Assembly (NCBI GenBank): GCA_021014325.1
Contig: CM037462.1
Span: 5,736,318 to 5,800,317 of the forward strand
Direction of reading: 5' to 3'
DNA from: Plazaster borealis
Lineage: Eukaryota; Echinodermata; Asteroidea; Forcipulatida; Labidiasteridae
Length of the DNA: 64,000 bases
The notes under the pieces were generated by a model. It made no database searches, had not been told where the DNA came from, and saw only the letters and a list, made by a program, of their open reading frames with translations. Every line of letters begins with the position of its first letter. The stretch's first letter is position 1. Positions 49,201 to 61,200 of this stretch are shown here, piece by piece. A program made the position numbers and the translations under genes.

Positions 49201-52200
49201 GGCTCCAGGTTGCTCAAATGCAAGATTGTTTGAATAATTTGCAAAGGTCATAAACAATGACAATGTTTAAAATTGTACCTGATGAGCGGATGGCTCAAGG
49301 TTGCTCAAATGGAAAAAGTTTTGATTAGTTTACAAAGGTCATGAAATGTTGATTTTCAATGTTGTACCTGCTGAGCGGATGGCTCAGGGTGGCTCAAATG
49401 CAAGATTGTTTGAATAGTTTGCAAAGGTCATAAAAAATGACAATGTTTAAAGTCGTACTCGATGAGCGGATGGCTCATGGTGGCTCGAATGCAAGAATGT
49501 TTGAATAATTTGCAAAGGTCATAAAAAATGACAATGTTTAAAGTTGTGCCTGATGAGCAGCGTTTGGCTCAAGGATGTTCAAAGGCAAGAATGTTGGATT
49601 AATTTGCAAAGATAATTAAAATGACAATGTTTAAAGTTGTACCTGCCGAGCGTTTGGCTCAAGGTTGCTCAAATGAAAGAAGTTTTGAATAATTTGCAAA
49701 GGTCATAAAAGTACGACGTTTAATGTTGTACCTGCTGAGCGGATGGCTCAAGGTTGCTGAAAAAAAGAATGGTTGAATAATTTGCAAAGGTCACAAAAAT
49801 GACAAGGTTTAGTGTTGTACCTGCCGAGCGACTGGCTCTGGGTTGCTCAATTGAAAGAATGTTTGTTTGAATAATTTGCACAGGTCATAAATGATTTTTA
49901 ATGTTGTATCTGCTGAGCGGATGTCTCAAGGTTGCTGAAATGTAAGAATGTTGAATAATTTGCCAAAGTCTTTAAAATGACAATGTTTAATGTGGTACCT
50001 GCTGAGCGTAGGGAAGGCTCAAGGTTGTCGTACTGAAAATGTTTTAAATCAAACCTGCCGAGGAAAGGGCTCAAGGCATTTAAAAATGTAAGAGTGTTTG
50101 AGTATTTTGCAAGGGACATTGAAAGGAACTGTTCAGTGCTATCCACTGAGCGTTGTAAAGGCTCAAGGTTACCCCATATTGAAATGTACATTTATAAATC
50201 GATAAAATGGGAAGATTCAGACAAGCGCCTTAGATTCGCACGTAAGCATCTGGGTTTAGGTTCGCCACCTACTGAGGTAAACATTAATAGAGCGAAAGTA
50301 CCGGCAGTCCCACAGGGGACGTTCCGTCAGCAGGGTTTTCGCCCAGGCGTGGGGTATGGTGGTCAGCGGTTTCGTCAACCCTTTCCCATGGGTTCACGGG
50401 GTGCCAGATCCCGCGGGCCGGGCTACAGATGTGAAAAGAGGGCCATCTTGCTAGAGAATGCAAAGAAGTAATGTATGCATGAGTCCTACTTTTCGTTAGA
50501 TCCTACAATATATAAAGTTTACCGCCATTTTACGTATTAAGATCAGTCATCAAAACTGTTGCAGCTAGTACAGGGTTAACCTCGAGATATAAAACGATCG
50601 CATATCAGCAAAAACAAATAATAATAATAATAATACGTTAAAATCCAGGGGAAATGCATTGTTTTATAGCAATAGTCCAGTGTTATGTTTGACATAAATA
50701 TTTAAAGAGGTCATGGTAATAATGACGCCCAATGATATTTTAGCAGTGGTGATCTATTCATGTTAACAATAATGAATTATTGCTGTCAAGTACAAAAGTA
50801 ATAAAATAAGGGTAAGATTGCAATCGGATTTAGTTTTTGTTTAGATATTTGTCTAAGGGTTTGATTAAATTCACTGGCAGCACATTTGTATATCCGTCTT
50901 TGCAGGCATTATAACATACTTGTGTATTTTAAGCACACACGCCTGAGTGCGTTCATCGCAAGATTTTGACCCCGTGAAAGCACATGCTATGAAGGGGAGT
51001 AATGAGGTTCACACTTGGGTTGATATATCGGGCACACCGGCCAGTCCCTTTGTTTGAAAATGTTGTGCCTGTTTTCAAAGCCCTTCGTTCAGAGACCCCG
51101 GTCCTTTCTAGTAGCAGGGGGACTTACAGATAGCGCTAGGGCTTGGGAAGGGGTTTTGGCAGAAAGTCACGAAGCAGTTGGTAACTAAGGGAAGGGGTTG
51201 TTTTGTTAAAAGATATCCGGCCAATTCGAGGCAAAAATAATAATAAAAACAATGAAGATATTTTTAAGGCGCTTAATGCAAAAAGCCCCGGGCGCTTAAA
51301 GAGAGCAATATGAGAGAAAGATATAAATTACAAAGTAGGCGGATCGCATGAGCAGCTTCGAACAGATGAGTTTTTAACGGAGACTAAAAGTTAACAAGGA
51401 GATTGGTAGGTTGAGCGAAGCCTAGCTGGCAGCCAATGTAATTGCATCAGTATTATTATGGTGAGAGCGAGGCAGGTAAGAAACGAGGCGAGCAGCAGTG
51501 TTTTGTATACGTTGAATCTGAGCGAGATCTTTATCAGGGAGTCCATACAGTGAATGGCCGGAATCAAGTCTAGTTGTGGCAAAGCCGTGAACAAGACGAA
51601 GATTAGTTGCTTCATCCAGGTAGCGGCGAATTTGTGATATTTTTCTGATAGCCTCAGCAACGCCAAATGATGTGGTGGCGTTCTTAATCGATAGAGAAGC
51701 TACGAGGCAAAACCCAGGTTCATATCATCGGTTGCTCAAGTTTGGGGAAGCACGGAGTGTTCGATTGTAAATGCCAAAGGCGTCTAGCTGCCGGAAAAGT
51801 TTACTCCTACGTAGGGCATGCAGCTAAGAGCCCACCTCATAACACTGGGCCGGACACAGCCGTGGCGAGACGGAGGACCCCGGGGGAACCCTTGCCTTTC
51901 TTTCCGAGTTCAAAGAATCAAGGCTGTCCGTTTAGAACAGGCTGGGGCGCACGTGACACCACATCAAGCTGTCCCTATATTTTCCGACAATATTAGATGG
52001 TTGGCTTTTGAATTCAGAAGGCGTCTTGAAGCTTCTGAGTGCCCTGCTTCTCTTATATCGCTTTATATTTTCTGCAGGAGTTTGGCCCTTTTTTCTGTGC
52101 CCATGATGGGCAGGTGACCGAGCTGCCGATTTAGGACGGTGCAAGACCTGCGAAGTGTCGAGAATGGATCGGGGGTTTTGTTATTCAACCACACGATCGG

Positions 52201-55200
52201 GAAAACCATCCGTGAGAACGGTTCGGCACCTGTCGTCATACCAAAGTTAGATGAGGGGGAAATGGATCCCACCAAGGCAGTTCAGGAAATGGTTGACTTC
52301 GCAGCTCAGTTCGGGTGGTTCTGATGGATGGATATCCTTTTTGGCCCACCTCTGCAAATCGGTAGTTACTGGTCAACAAGCCTTTTGCCGGCAACAACCC
52401 GGCCGAATAACCGTCAGAAAGTTTATTTTGCGGGCTCGGAGGACGCAGCCGTTCGCCATCTTCGGCCACATGAGAACAGGGCGGGTGTGGCAGCCACCTT
52501 GAGGATTCTGGGAGCTACTGAACCGCAGGTCACGGCCCACAGCGGCTGATCTGGCGGGGGCCTTCTACCGTGTTTTGAGCACAAATTTAAGAGCTGAGAG
52601 GGCTTTCCCATCGCAGCTGGACCCAGTGTTGGAGTAGCGAGAGGGCGTAACTGGGTGAGGGATGGGTGAGATATGGGTTGGGGTGATGGTAGCCGTATCA
52701 TGTGGCAGGTGTCGGGGTTTGGAGGCAAATCGCTTACACCCATACCTAAAACCTATGTGGAATCTAGAGCACTGTGCGATGGCGGCGATGCAAATAGTTT
52801 ACTATTTGCATCGCTGCCAGCGTAGAGGGCGACTGATGAAATATCAGTCGCGATTCTGGCTGGTCCGGGGATGCGTAAGTTAGGTAGTAGCCATGCTAGT
52901 AAGGCTTATGAGTAGTTTAACGGATAATAAATAAATAACTTAATAAATGGAGGCGAGAGAAAAATTAAGTTTCGTTCCTCCCTCCCGCCCTTGCTTTCCC
53001 GTTGCTACAGTGCTCGGGATTCTACACCAAATCGCTTACACCATACCTTAAACCTATGTGGAATCTAGAGCACTGTGCGATGGCGGCGATGCAAATAGTT
53101 TACTCTCTCCAGAGTGTATTGTTGATTCAGTAGACCGGCACCATACAGGTGCTGCACACTTCAGAAATAACTACTAATTTAATAGAATAAAACCTGCACC
53201 ACAACCTTCTCTTAACTATATTATATAACGTATAACAAAGGCATTTTTCAACAGAATGACACAAAATCCAATCAATTCCTCTTGATGACTGTTGATGAAA
53301 AATACATCAGCAATTATTGCCAAAGAGAAACATTGTTGACATGCAGCATGCTTGCCATGTGACAAATACAGCGGCTGTTTGAGTATGCACAGCCAAATAT
53401 TCACTCTCCGTGCAAATACATGGGCTTAAAAAATTGTTACTATCTAAACGGCCGTTGACTTATTAATAACGGAAGTTTGAGATTTTACGATGAAAATCTT
53501 TCGAAAACTGGTAGAATGTTTATTTTTTGGAATGGCTATCATAGTTTATGGTAAGTTATGGATTATTTGCAACAAGAAAAGTGATATTAGAATTAGTCCC
53601 TTGAGTTGGGACCGGCATGGGGCTGGCTCATAGACTATTATGTGTTGAGTGGATATGCAGACTCCATCCTCATGCCTCGCCATAGTTCGAACATTAACAC
53701 ATAAACCAGTCTATTTGCAGCATTGTGCATCAATATCCCGTAAATTTGACACCTGCAGCGGCTTGTAAAGCGTTTTACCGCTCCCCCGATCATTTCTCGT
53801 TATTCACGTGACCTTTTGAGGATTTGAAGGAAAAAAAACCACATCTACATTTTGTTTTATTTATAATTCTACATCAATAAAGACTATATGTAAACGGTAA
53901 ACCGGTGTCTCCTTTAACAACTTCCGTCAAACAAAAATGTGACTGCCATCTCAATTTCATTTGTATTAATGAAACTTGTAATTTGCCATCATAAAACAAC
54001 ACCATCATCACTAAAAACCAAGAAAATACTGTAAATAGTTATATCCTTAGACCAAGGGCATCCTCCGTCTCAAACAGATTATTGGAGACAGTCAGATTTG
54101 TCCTTCGATAAATTAGCAACACGTGTAATATGTTGCTCTATGACACTAGGCGCAGATTTGAAGAGAAACATTAAAGGGCAAAAGTATTGACGTCACTATC
54201 AATTTAGCTCAAATCAAAGTCACAAAACATTTTAGAAGAATTCATCGAACACAATTTCAATCCAGCTGGTGGCGAGAAAATTGGAACAATATTCGGAAAA
54301 AAGGGGATGTGAAATTCTAAAATCTGAGGACAGAGATTGATGGTTCAAACTGAAACACAAATTTATTCCCACTAAAATCAAACTCAAGAATTGCGGTATT
54401 ACCCAATATGACAATGTTGTCCTGTGTGTGAAGCTACCTTCGAAACTATTGAACACGTGTTATTAATTGTAACAAAGACACAGATGCTGTGTAAACTGTT
54501 GAAAATCTTATACGTAAATATACTTACATTTGTATCAACTTGTCTGGTACCAATATAATGTTGGGAGTGGTATTTAAGATCAATTTGTGTCTCTTTTGAT
54601 GGCACATTTACACCGATCTATATGGAAGGTTCAGAGCAGCGTACGAAGGAAACAAAAGCTGTAGCATTTTGCTCTTATATAACGCTAGCCTTCGTATTTA
54701 TTTTTTATTTTTTAAGATAGCAGACTTTTTGACAATGCCTTTAACATTTTGTTTTGTTGCAATAGTGATCACTAAAAATTGTGTTTCTAATAATGTAGAA
54801 CTTTGTTAGTTATTTGTTTCTGTCGCTGTGTTCATTTAAAATTTGCTGAAACTATTAACCACCAACTTGTGAATAATGCTAATTATACTCAGATTCGAAT
54901 GAAACAAAGGAACATGTTATTCTTTGATTGAATGTCACAGCCTTGAAAACTGTTTTTTATTTTCCGTAAATATAATTGTGCTGGATGCCGAAAACTGTTT
55001 GGCTATCCTGCCGCTCATAAAACCTTATTCGGGGTACACCTCTCCCCAACCTTTTAAGGGCATACACTGCGCCTAAAACAATAAAATGCACACAATAAAA
55101 TAAAGGGGGTACACCAGACCCAAACCATGTCAGCATTAAAACTGACTAAATTGTTTGCACACGGGGGCAAAACATATGGGTACACCTGACCCTAACCATG

Positions 55201-58200
55201 TCAGTATTAAAACTGACTAAATGATTTGCACACGGGGGCAAAATATTATGGGTACACCAGACCCGAACCATGTCAGCATTAAAACTGACTAAATTGTTTG
55301 CACACGGGGGCAAAACATATGGGTACACCCGACCCTAACCATGTCAGTATTAAAACTGACTAAATGATTTGCACACGGGGGCAAAACATTATGGGTACAC
55401 CAGACCCGAACCATGTCAGCATTAAGTCTGATTAAATTGTTTGCACACGGGGGCAAAACATATGGGTACACCTGACCCTAACCATGTCAGTATTAAAACT
55501 GACTAAATGATTTGCACACGGGGGCAAAACATTGGGTACACCTGACCCGAACCATGTCAGTATACTGACGCACACGGGGGCAACAAATATGGGCACACGT
55601 GACCCGAACCTGCGGTCACGGCCCAATTAAATTTAAGAACAATATAGTAATCACACATGTAAATTATACAATGATTTTAACCAATCAAGTAAGCTGTGAG
55701 TTTCCACCTTGGCACATACGGTCGGAAATAGCCCCTGTGGTACATCAGAGCGCTATCACAACTTCTTGTAACAATGCATGTAACTAATTTAGAAGTTTAC
55801 TGATAACTTGATTAAGCAAAAGTTTTGCTGAAAAGTAAAACATTGAATTTAATTTTAACCAGACTCTGTATTTTCGGTGTCAATCCCGTGAAAAAACCAA
55901 GCAAGTCATTGCAAGAAGCCACACAAGCAATTTGTATAACGGGTGGGCAGTGGTGGGATTTGAAAAAAAAAAACTTTATAATCCCCGCAAATTATTCCCA
56001 TGCATTCAATGGCAAGACTATGACGAAAGTGATTTATCCCCCAACTTTCCCGCTTGCTCAAGCGTCCCCAGCAACGCAAGAATTGAAGCCATTGGTTGCT
56101 TTTCCTGTACCGCGTCAAAACTGCTTATATGACATAATTTGTAACACATTTATAATTATATTTTTTCCAATACATTATACAGCAATATGTTTTCTGCCCG
56201 CGAATTTGTTGTGACCTAGATTTGTAAGAATTTACACAGTGCGCCCGCACGCACGTGAACCTAAGTTGGTTCACCTAAGTTGTCAATGTTTTGTCAATAA
56301 TAAAACAATACATGCATGCGTACCGCCGTGACATGAGAAACTGTCTTCCCTGCGTATAAAGCATTTGATCGTTTAGGCGATAAAATGAATTATTTTAAAT
56401 TTATGATAGAACTGTATTTTGTTAATTGTGCAAGCAATGTAATAAATATAACTGTATATCACTTATCAGAAAAAAAAACAAACAAAATAAAAACGAAGTT
56501 ACACTTAAAGATCAACTTGAACTAAATAACTCAAACTGATTTGACCATTTATTTATTGACCTTTTTTGTTTGTGTGTTTAGATTAATTGGTCACAAGTCC
56601 GAAGTTTTCCTCCATGTAATATTGTTGACATTTGATCGGAAAAAAGGTTTCTTTGATTGTTGAACTAGTGCCTTTCCAGCCGTTGCCGGTGTCCTGCATG
56701 GTTCCCAAACAAAGAACCCTCAATATGAAAATACTGAAATACCAGTCCTCCAGAAAACAATTGTAAAACTAGTCTGCATTTTCTACCACAATGCTGTTGT
56801 GATTCCTATAGGCGCTTAGATGCTTTTCCTGTAACTCGGCATTTTTGCCCAGCGTGACACTGATACAAATGTTTACATGATAAAATCATTTTTATTGTGT
56901 TTTACATTATATGAAATCGTTAAAACACTCGTTTACCTTTCTATAAGAAAATAAGAATGATGCTAATTTCGTTCAAGTTGATCTTAAATCAATATCAGTG
57001 GGTTTTTTCTAAGTTATTATATAATATTCTAAGGCAAAGTCTTGCTGGCAAATGCAAAACTTCGTCACGTGCTTGATTCATTTGGATCACTCACCTGTGG
57101 GTCTCATCCGTATCGTTGTCACCGTTTTGCTGCCGTACGTCCACTGGAAAACACCAACGCTTTCTTTACTAATACTGGGAACTGCGAACATCGCCCTCTT
57201 GATATTGTTTGGCGAATCTGTTCGTAATTGATTAGAAACATTCATCCACCCCTTGATGCCGCTAACTTCACCCGTCTGTATGGACCGAGAAAAAAACAAG
57301 CTCTTCATTGTTGTCTGCTGTGGTCTCATCAACAGTCACCAAATAACTTGCGATGAATACGCGTCGATTGTTTTGCACGGAGCCATTAACTGTCACGCTG
57401 GTGAAGTCTACAATTGCTAACACGCCTGAATAAATATTAAAATGAGTGATATTTTCGATAGAAAAAAGGAGAAAAAACCCCGAAACAAACACAAACAAAC
57501 AGACAAACACCCCAGCACAGAAAATGCAAGGTAAAACAGATAAGGAACACAAGTGTCACTTAATGATCAGAGATGTACTTAAACTCAGTCGTATACCATT
57601 GCTGACAACTTCTTAATGAACTTTTAAGATTTGCTTTTCCAGTGACCTTCCAGTTTGAACAATTACAAATGATCAAAGCGGTAACCAAAAAGACGGAACA
57701 AAACAAACCAAGTTTACAAATATTGTTCAGTTTAAATTTAAATTTATTATACTGTTTATAAGTGTAGTCTGAGCATTTTATGGAAAACGATGTTTCACTG
57801 TTTGCACATTTAACCAAATATTGAAATCAGCTGATGAGGTGAGGTTAATGAAAAATGTTTTGTTAATGATATTCAAGGACTGAAGAAGTTTTGTGACATT
57901 TATTTGTATTTTTAAAACAAAGAGTACAAGTCTTCATGAGAGGCTTTAGTATATACTAATTATGCCAACTCGATTGTGATTAAATATAGCGGATGCACGT
58001 GAAGACGGATCAAACGTAATACACTATACGACAATCCAAATGTGTCCTGCCGCCCTGATTACCGTTTTGAGTCAGCTAACAAAAGGTACAAGAGTGGCAG
58101 CGGTGTCACAACACTTAAGTATACTTTAGGCCTATCAGAGGACACAAATGTGCAAGTACTCGCCTGTACCATTTAGGTCCAATGTTAGGGCTACATTTAG

Positions 58201-61200
58201 GTCCGGCTACATTTAAGAAGTATGTAATACCGTTGTAAAAAGATTTGAGACAACCCCTATTTCTCAGATTAGAGAGAAAAGAGTGAGGGGAAGGCCAATA
58301 CTAGAATACTAGCACTGCGGGAATTCACATAATGGTACATGCAACCGGAGCATTTGCTTATGATTGAACCCTCAACAGGCTTGGACAATCTCAAATGACC
58401 AAGTCACTGTTTCTGAGTACTCACACGTCGAAACCGACGGGAGACTCATTATAGAAAAGAGCATAAGCAGCAAAGACTGATCAGCCCAAGGCTAAGGGGG
58501 AAAGCTGCCCAGACAGTGAAGTGCCCGGAAGACTCCACTAGCAACTGTATTAACCGCAGTAGTTGCAGGGTACGTGGTATCAATCGGATCCAGCGTTTTC
58601 TAAAAACGAAGGGCAAGAAAGAGCCACGGACAACTAGCCGCTCTCCAGCACTCAGCACTCTGCACTAGCAATATGTAATATAAATTGAAGTTTTTATGTT
58701 TTCTTCCATTGAGCTGTGTACAAATCGTGCCTGCAGGAAGTCCTGGCTTGGTGACTCTTTTGTAAACATGTGATGTCACAGGTCACATCGTCTATAGAGC
58801 AGCTGTTCACAGGGGGTTTCAAGGATGGTTCACATATCTCGAACAACATGGCACTGATCTGCCATCTTCACCGAGGAATGTTCATTGAGCGTCCCCTTCC
58901 CCGGGAACCTCGACCAAGTATTGAAGTCATTATTGAAGCCACGTTTGTATCATTGGGCCAGCTTTTTGTAGTAATTATATGAAACTCAAATTAGCAATTC
59001 TCTCAGCAGTGGAAACTTTCCGCGAAAGATGTGAGCTACGCTTCTTCTCAGTCGAGACGGGACACATACGGTGTGAGCTGTAAGGGGCCCCGTATCATTC
59101 GAGCCATAGGTTTCCTCACCAAAAACTAGTCCGCCACGTTTACTCCGCCATACATTTTTGTATTACAGATACAATCTCTACAATCTTATCCGACAAACCC
59201 TTGTACCCGATGCGGGCCCTTTTAAACGATACGTCGATTGGACAAAGACACTACCTGGGGATAGTTCAAGACTGTTTCTGTTCGCATCGTGCTATCTTTG
59301 GGACATGCTTACACTTTGCAGCTGAGGGCGTATCTGCACAGACAGTTCTTTTAGGACCCGTGCGTGATAAAGAGCCGGATAGGAGATGACTTCTCCTCAA
59401 GCATCAAGGAATCTTTTTTGTGAGTTTATACTCTCCTCGACTTGAGGTATGTTCAAGAGTCTAAGAGGAAATACAACTCACCTTCGCGCCTCGTGCATCA
59501 ACCGTTACCCCCGTTCCAACTCCAAAGGTGTTGGTGCTATTCGTATGCTTGTGTAGTGCTATTTTGGGGTCACATGAATGAAGCACACGCCACACAAATA
59601 TAGTTTGGTGGAGATTATTGATGACATTTTCTCCATCTGGTGGTCAAGACAGCTTCGGATGAGTTTGTCGAACATAAACTCATTCCACCCCACCATAAAG
59701 TTTACTACTGAATACTCTCTCACAAGTGTGACCTTTCTAGATGTAACCATAACTAAATCCCATAACGGCATTGTTACGGATGTATACAGAAACCTACTGA
59801 CACCCACCAGTATTTTCTCTTCAGTTGCCACCCAAGTCACTGTATAAGGAGGCAATTACTAACCGTCAGGCCTTACGTATAAAGCGTATCTGCTCCACAG
59901 ATAACTTTTACAAAAAACGCTCATCAGACCTAAGGAAAAACCTTGTTTCTAGGGGCCACAGCGAACGAGGGTCCAACTTGCCATCAACAAAGCCCTCAGC
60001 ATACCTCGCCATACTCTGTTGACCAACACGAGAAAAAAAAAGTCCCGACCAAGAGAGTTGCCCTGGTCACAACCTTCCACCCTAAACTACCTAAACCTTC
60101 CCCAATCCTCAAAATATTCTCAAACAGGTTATGCTCAGTAATCCCTGAGCTCCCCATGGTTGCATTCCGCCTCCCTAAAAACGTGGGTGACATCCTAGTC
60201 AGGGCCAAACTCCACCAGGAACAGTCCAAACAACACCCTCAACAAAAAACAGGGTTGTCACAAATGTCCGCTCTAAATGTAAAACGTGTCTCAACATCAA
60301 ACTCGCACTTAAAGTGAAGAGTCGTGGCACTGGATCTTCTTACGGTTTCAAGACCGACTCCCAATCTAACACACCCAATGTAGTCAATGTTATATCTTTT
60401 AAGAGATGTGGACTACACCATGTGGGAGAGACTAAGACCAAACTCAGTCTTCGCTTTGCGAACCATGTCTCTTCCATAAAGACCAAAAAAAAAACGTTCC
60501 CCGTATCCGTACACTTCAACAGCCCTAATCACAGCCTCAAAGATGTTCAACTTATTGTGATTGAGGCTTGCAATGGTGATGCCACACACCGCGTGCTTAG
60601 AGAATCAAACTGGGTTCACCAACTCAAGACAGTCCAACCCTTTGGACTAAACATAAACACTGGTGTTAAATAACTTCCCATCACGCCCCTTTCACTTCTG
60701 CCTGCTTATTTCTTTGATGTTATATAAATACAGTTATGTTAATAACTTGTTCTTTCCACTGGTTTATTTGTAGTACCCTTCTGTCTCTCAATAACTTGTT
60801 TAAAAATCAACGCACTAACAACATATTCCTTTTGCAGACGATTTATTAACCCGCTCTCTCCGCAGGTTCCTCTTGCCTGTTTTAATTTCTTACATATCAC
60901 ATACATTGATTCTGCTCTTCTATAAGAATTTCTCTTATAATTACCTTCCTTTTCACAGAATCAACTTGTTGTTTACTAAACTCTCTTCGCTAGATATTTT
61001 ATCCTGCCCCCATAGTGGAGGACAACCAGTGTCTGTACATCAAGACCTAACCCAAAGGAGATCCCTATTTAAATATAATTTGCAGTTGTTGCAAATCAAT
61101 TGTTAGTAGTGTATTTGTAGTTTTCCCAAGTGATAATTTTACTCTATGTTCCCATTTGACAAGGATAATAACGATAATAATGACACTAGACGTCTTTATA

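Larger units (their letters stand above)
44775..53632 (+). mobile_element. Decayed DIRS-like (tyrosine-recombinase) retroelement, about 8.9 kb
   Basis: Inverted ends of about 270 bases: 44775-45060 and 53365-53632 share TATGAGCC, CTTGTTGCAAATAATCCATA, ACCAGTTTTCGAAAGATTTT and ACTCAAACAGCCGCTG in opposite orientation. Inside are a gag-like zinc-knuckle remnant (50200-50475) and a tyrosine-recombinase remnant (51818-52610), the hallmark enzyme of DIRS elements. No reverse transcriptase of the element is readable; that space holds satellite arrays and a LINE fragment. It sits in the long intron between the first and second Ig exons of the Tie-like gene. Confidence 0.75.

Noticed and set aside
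50094..50471. The 125-codon open frame as an intact gene
   Set aside because: It starts inside satellite array A and loses its zinc knuckle by a frameshift, so it is a gag remnant.
47195..55600. Regularly spaced repeats that could be taken for CRISPR arrays
   Set aside because: Whole units repeat without unique spacers, and the DNA is eukaryotic.
59578..59855. Minus-strand open frame 59559-59855
   Set aside because: The plus strand encodes the Penelope-like reverse transcriptase box here; the minus frame is its shadow.
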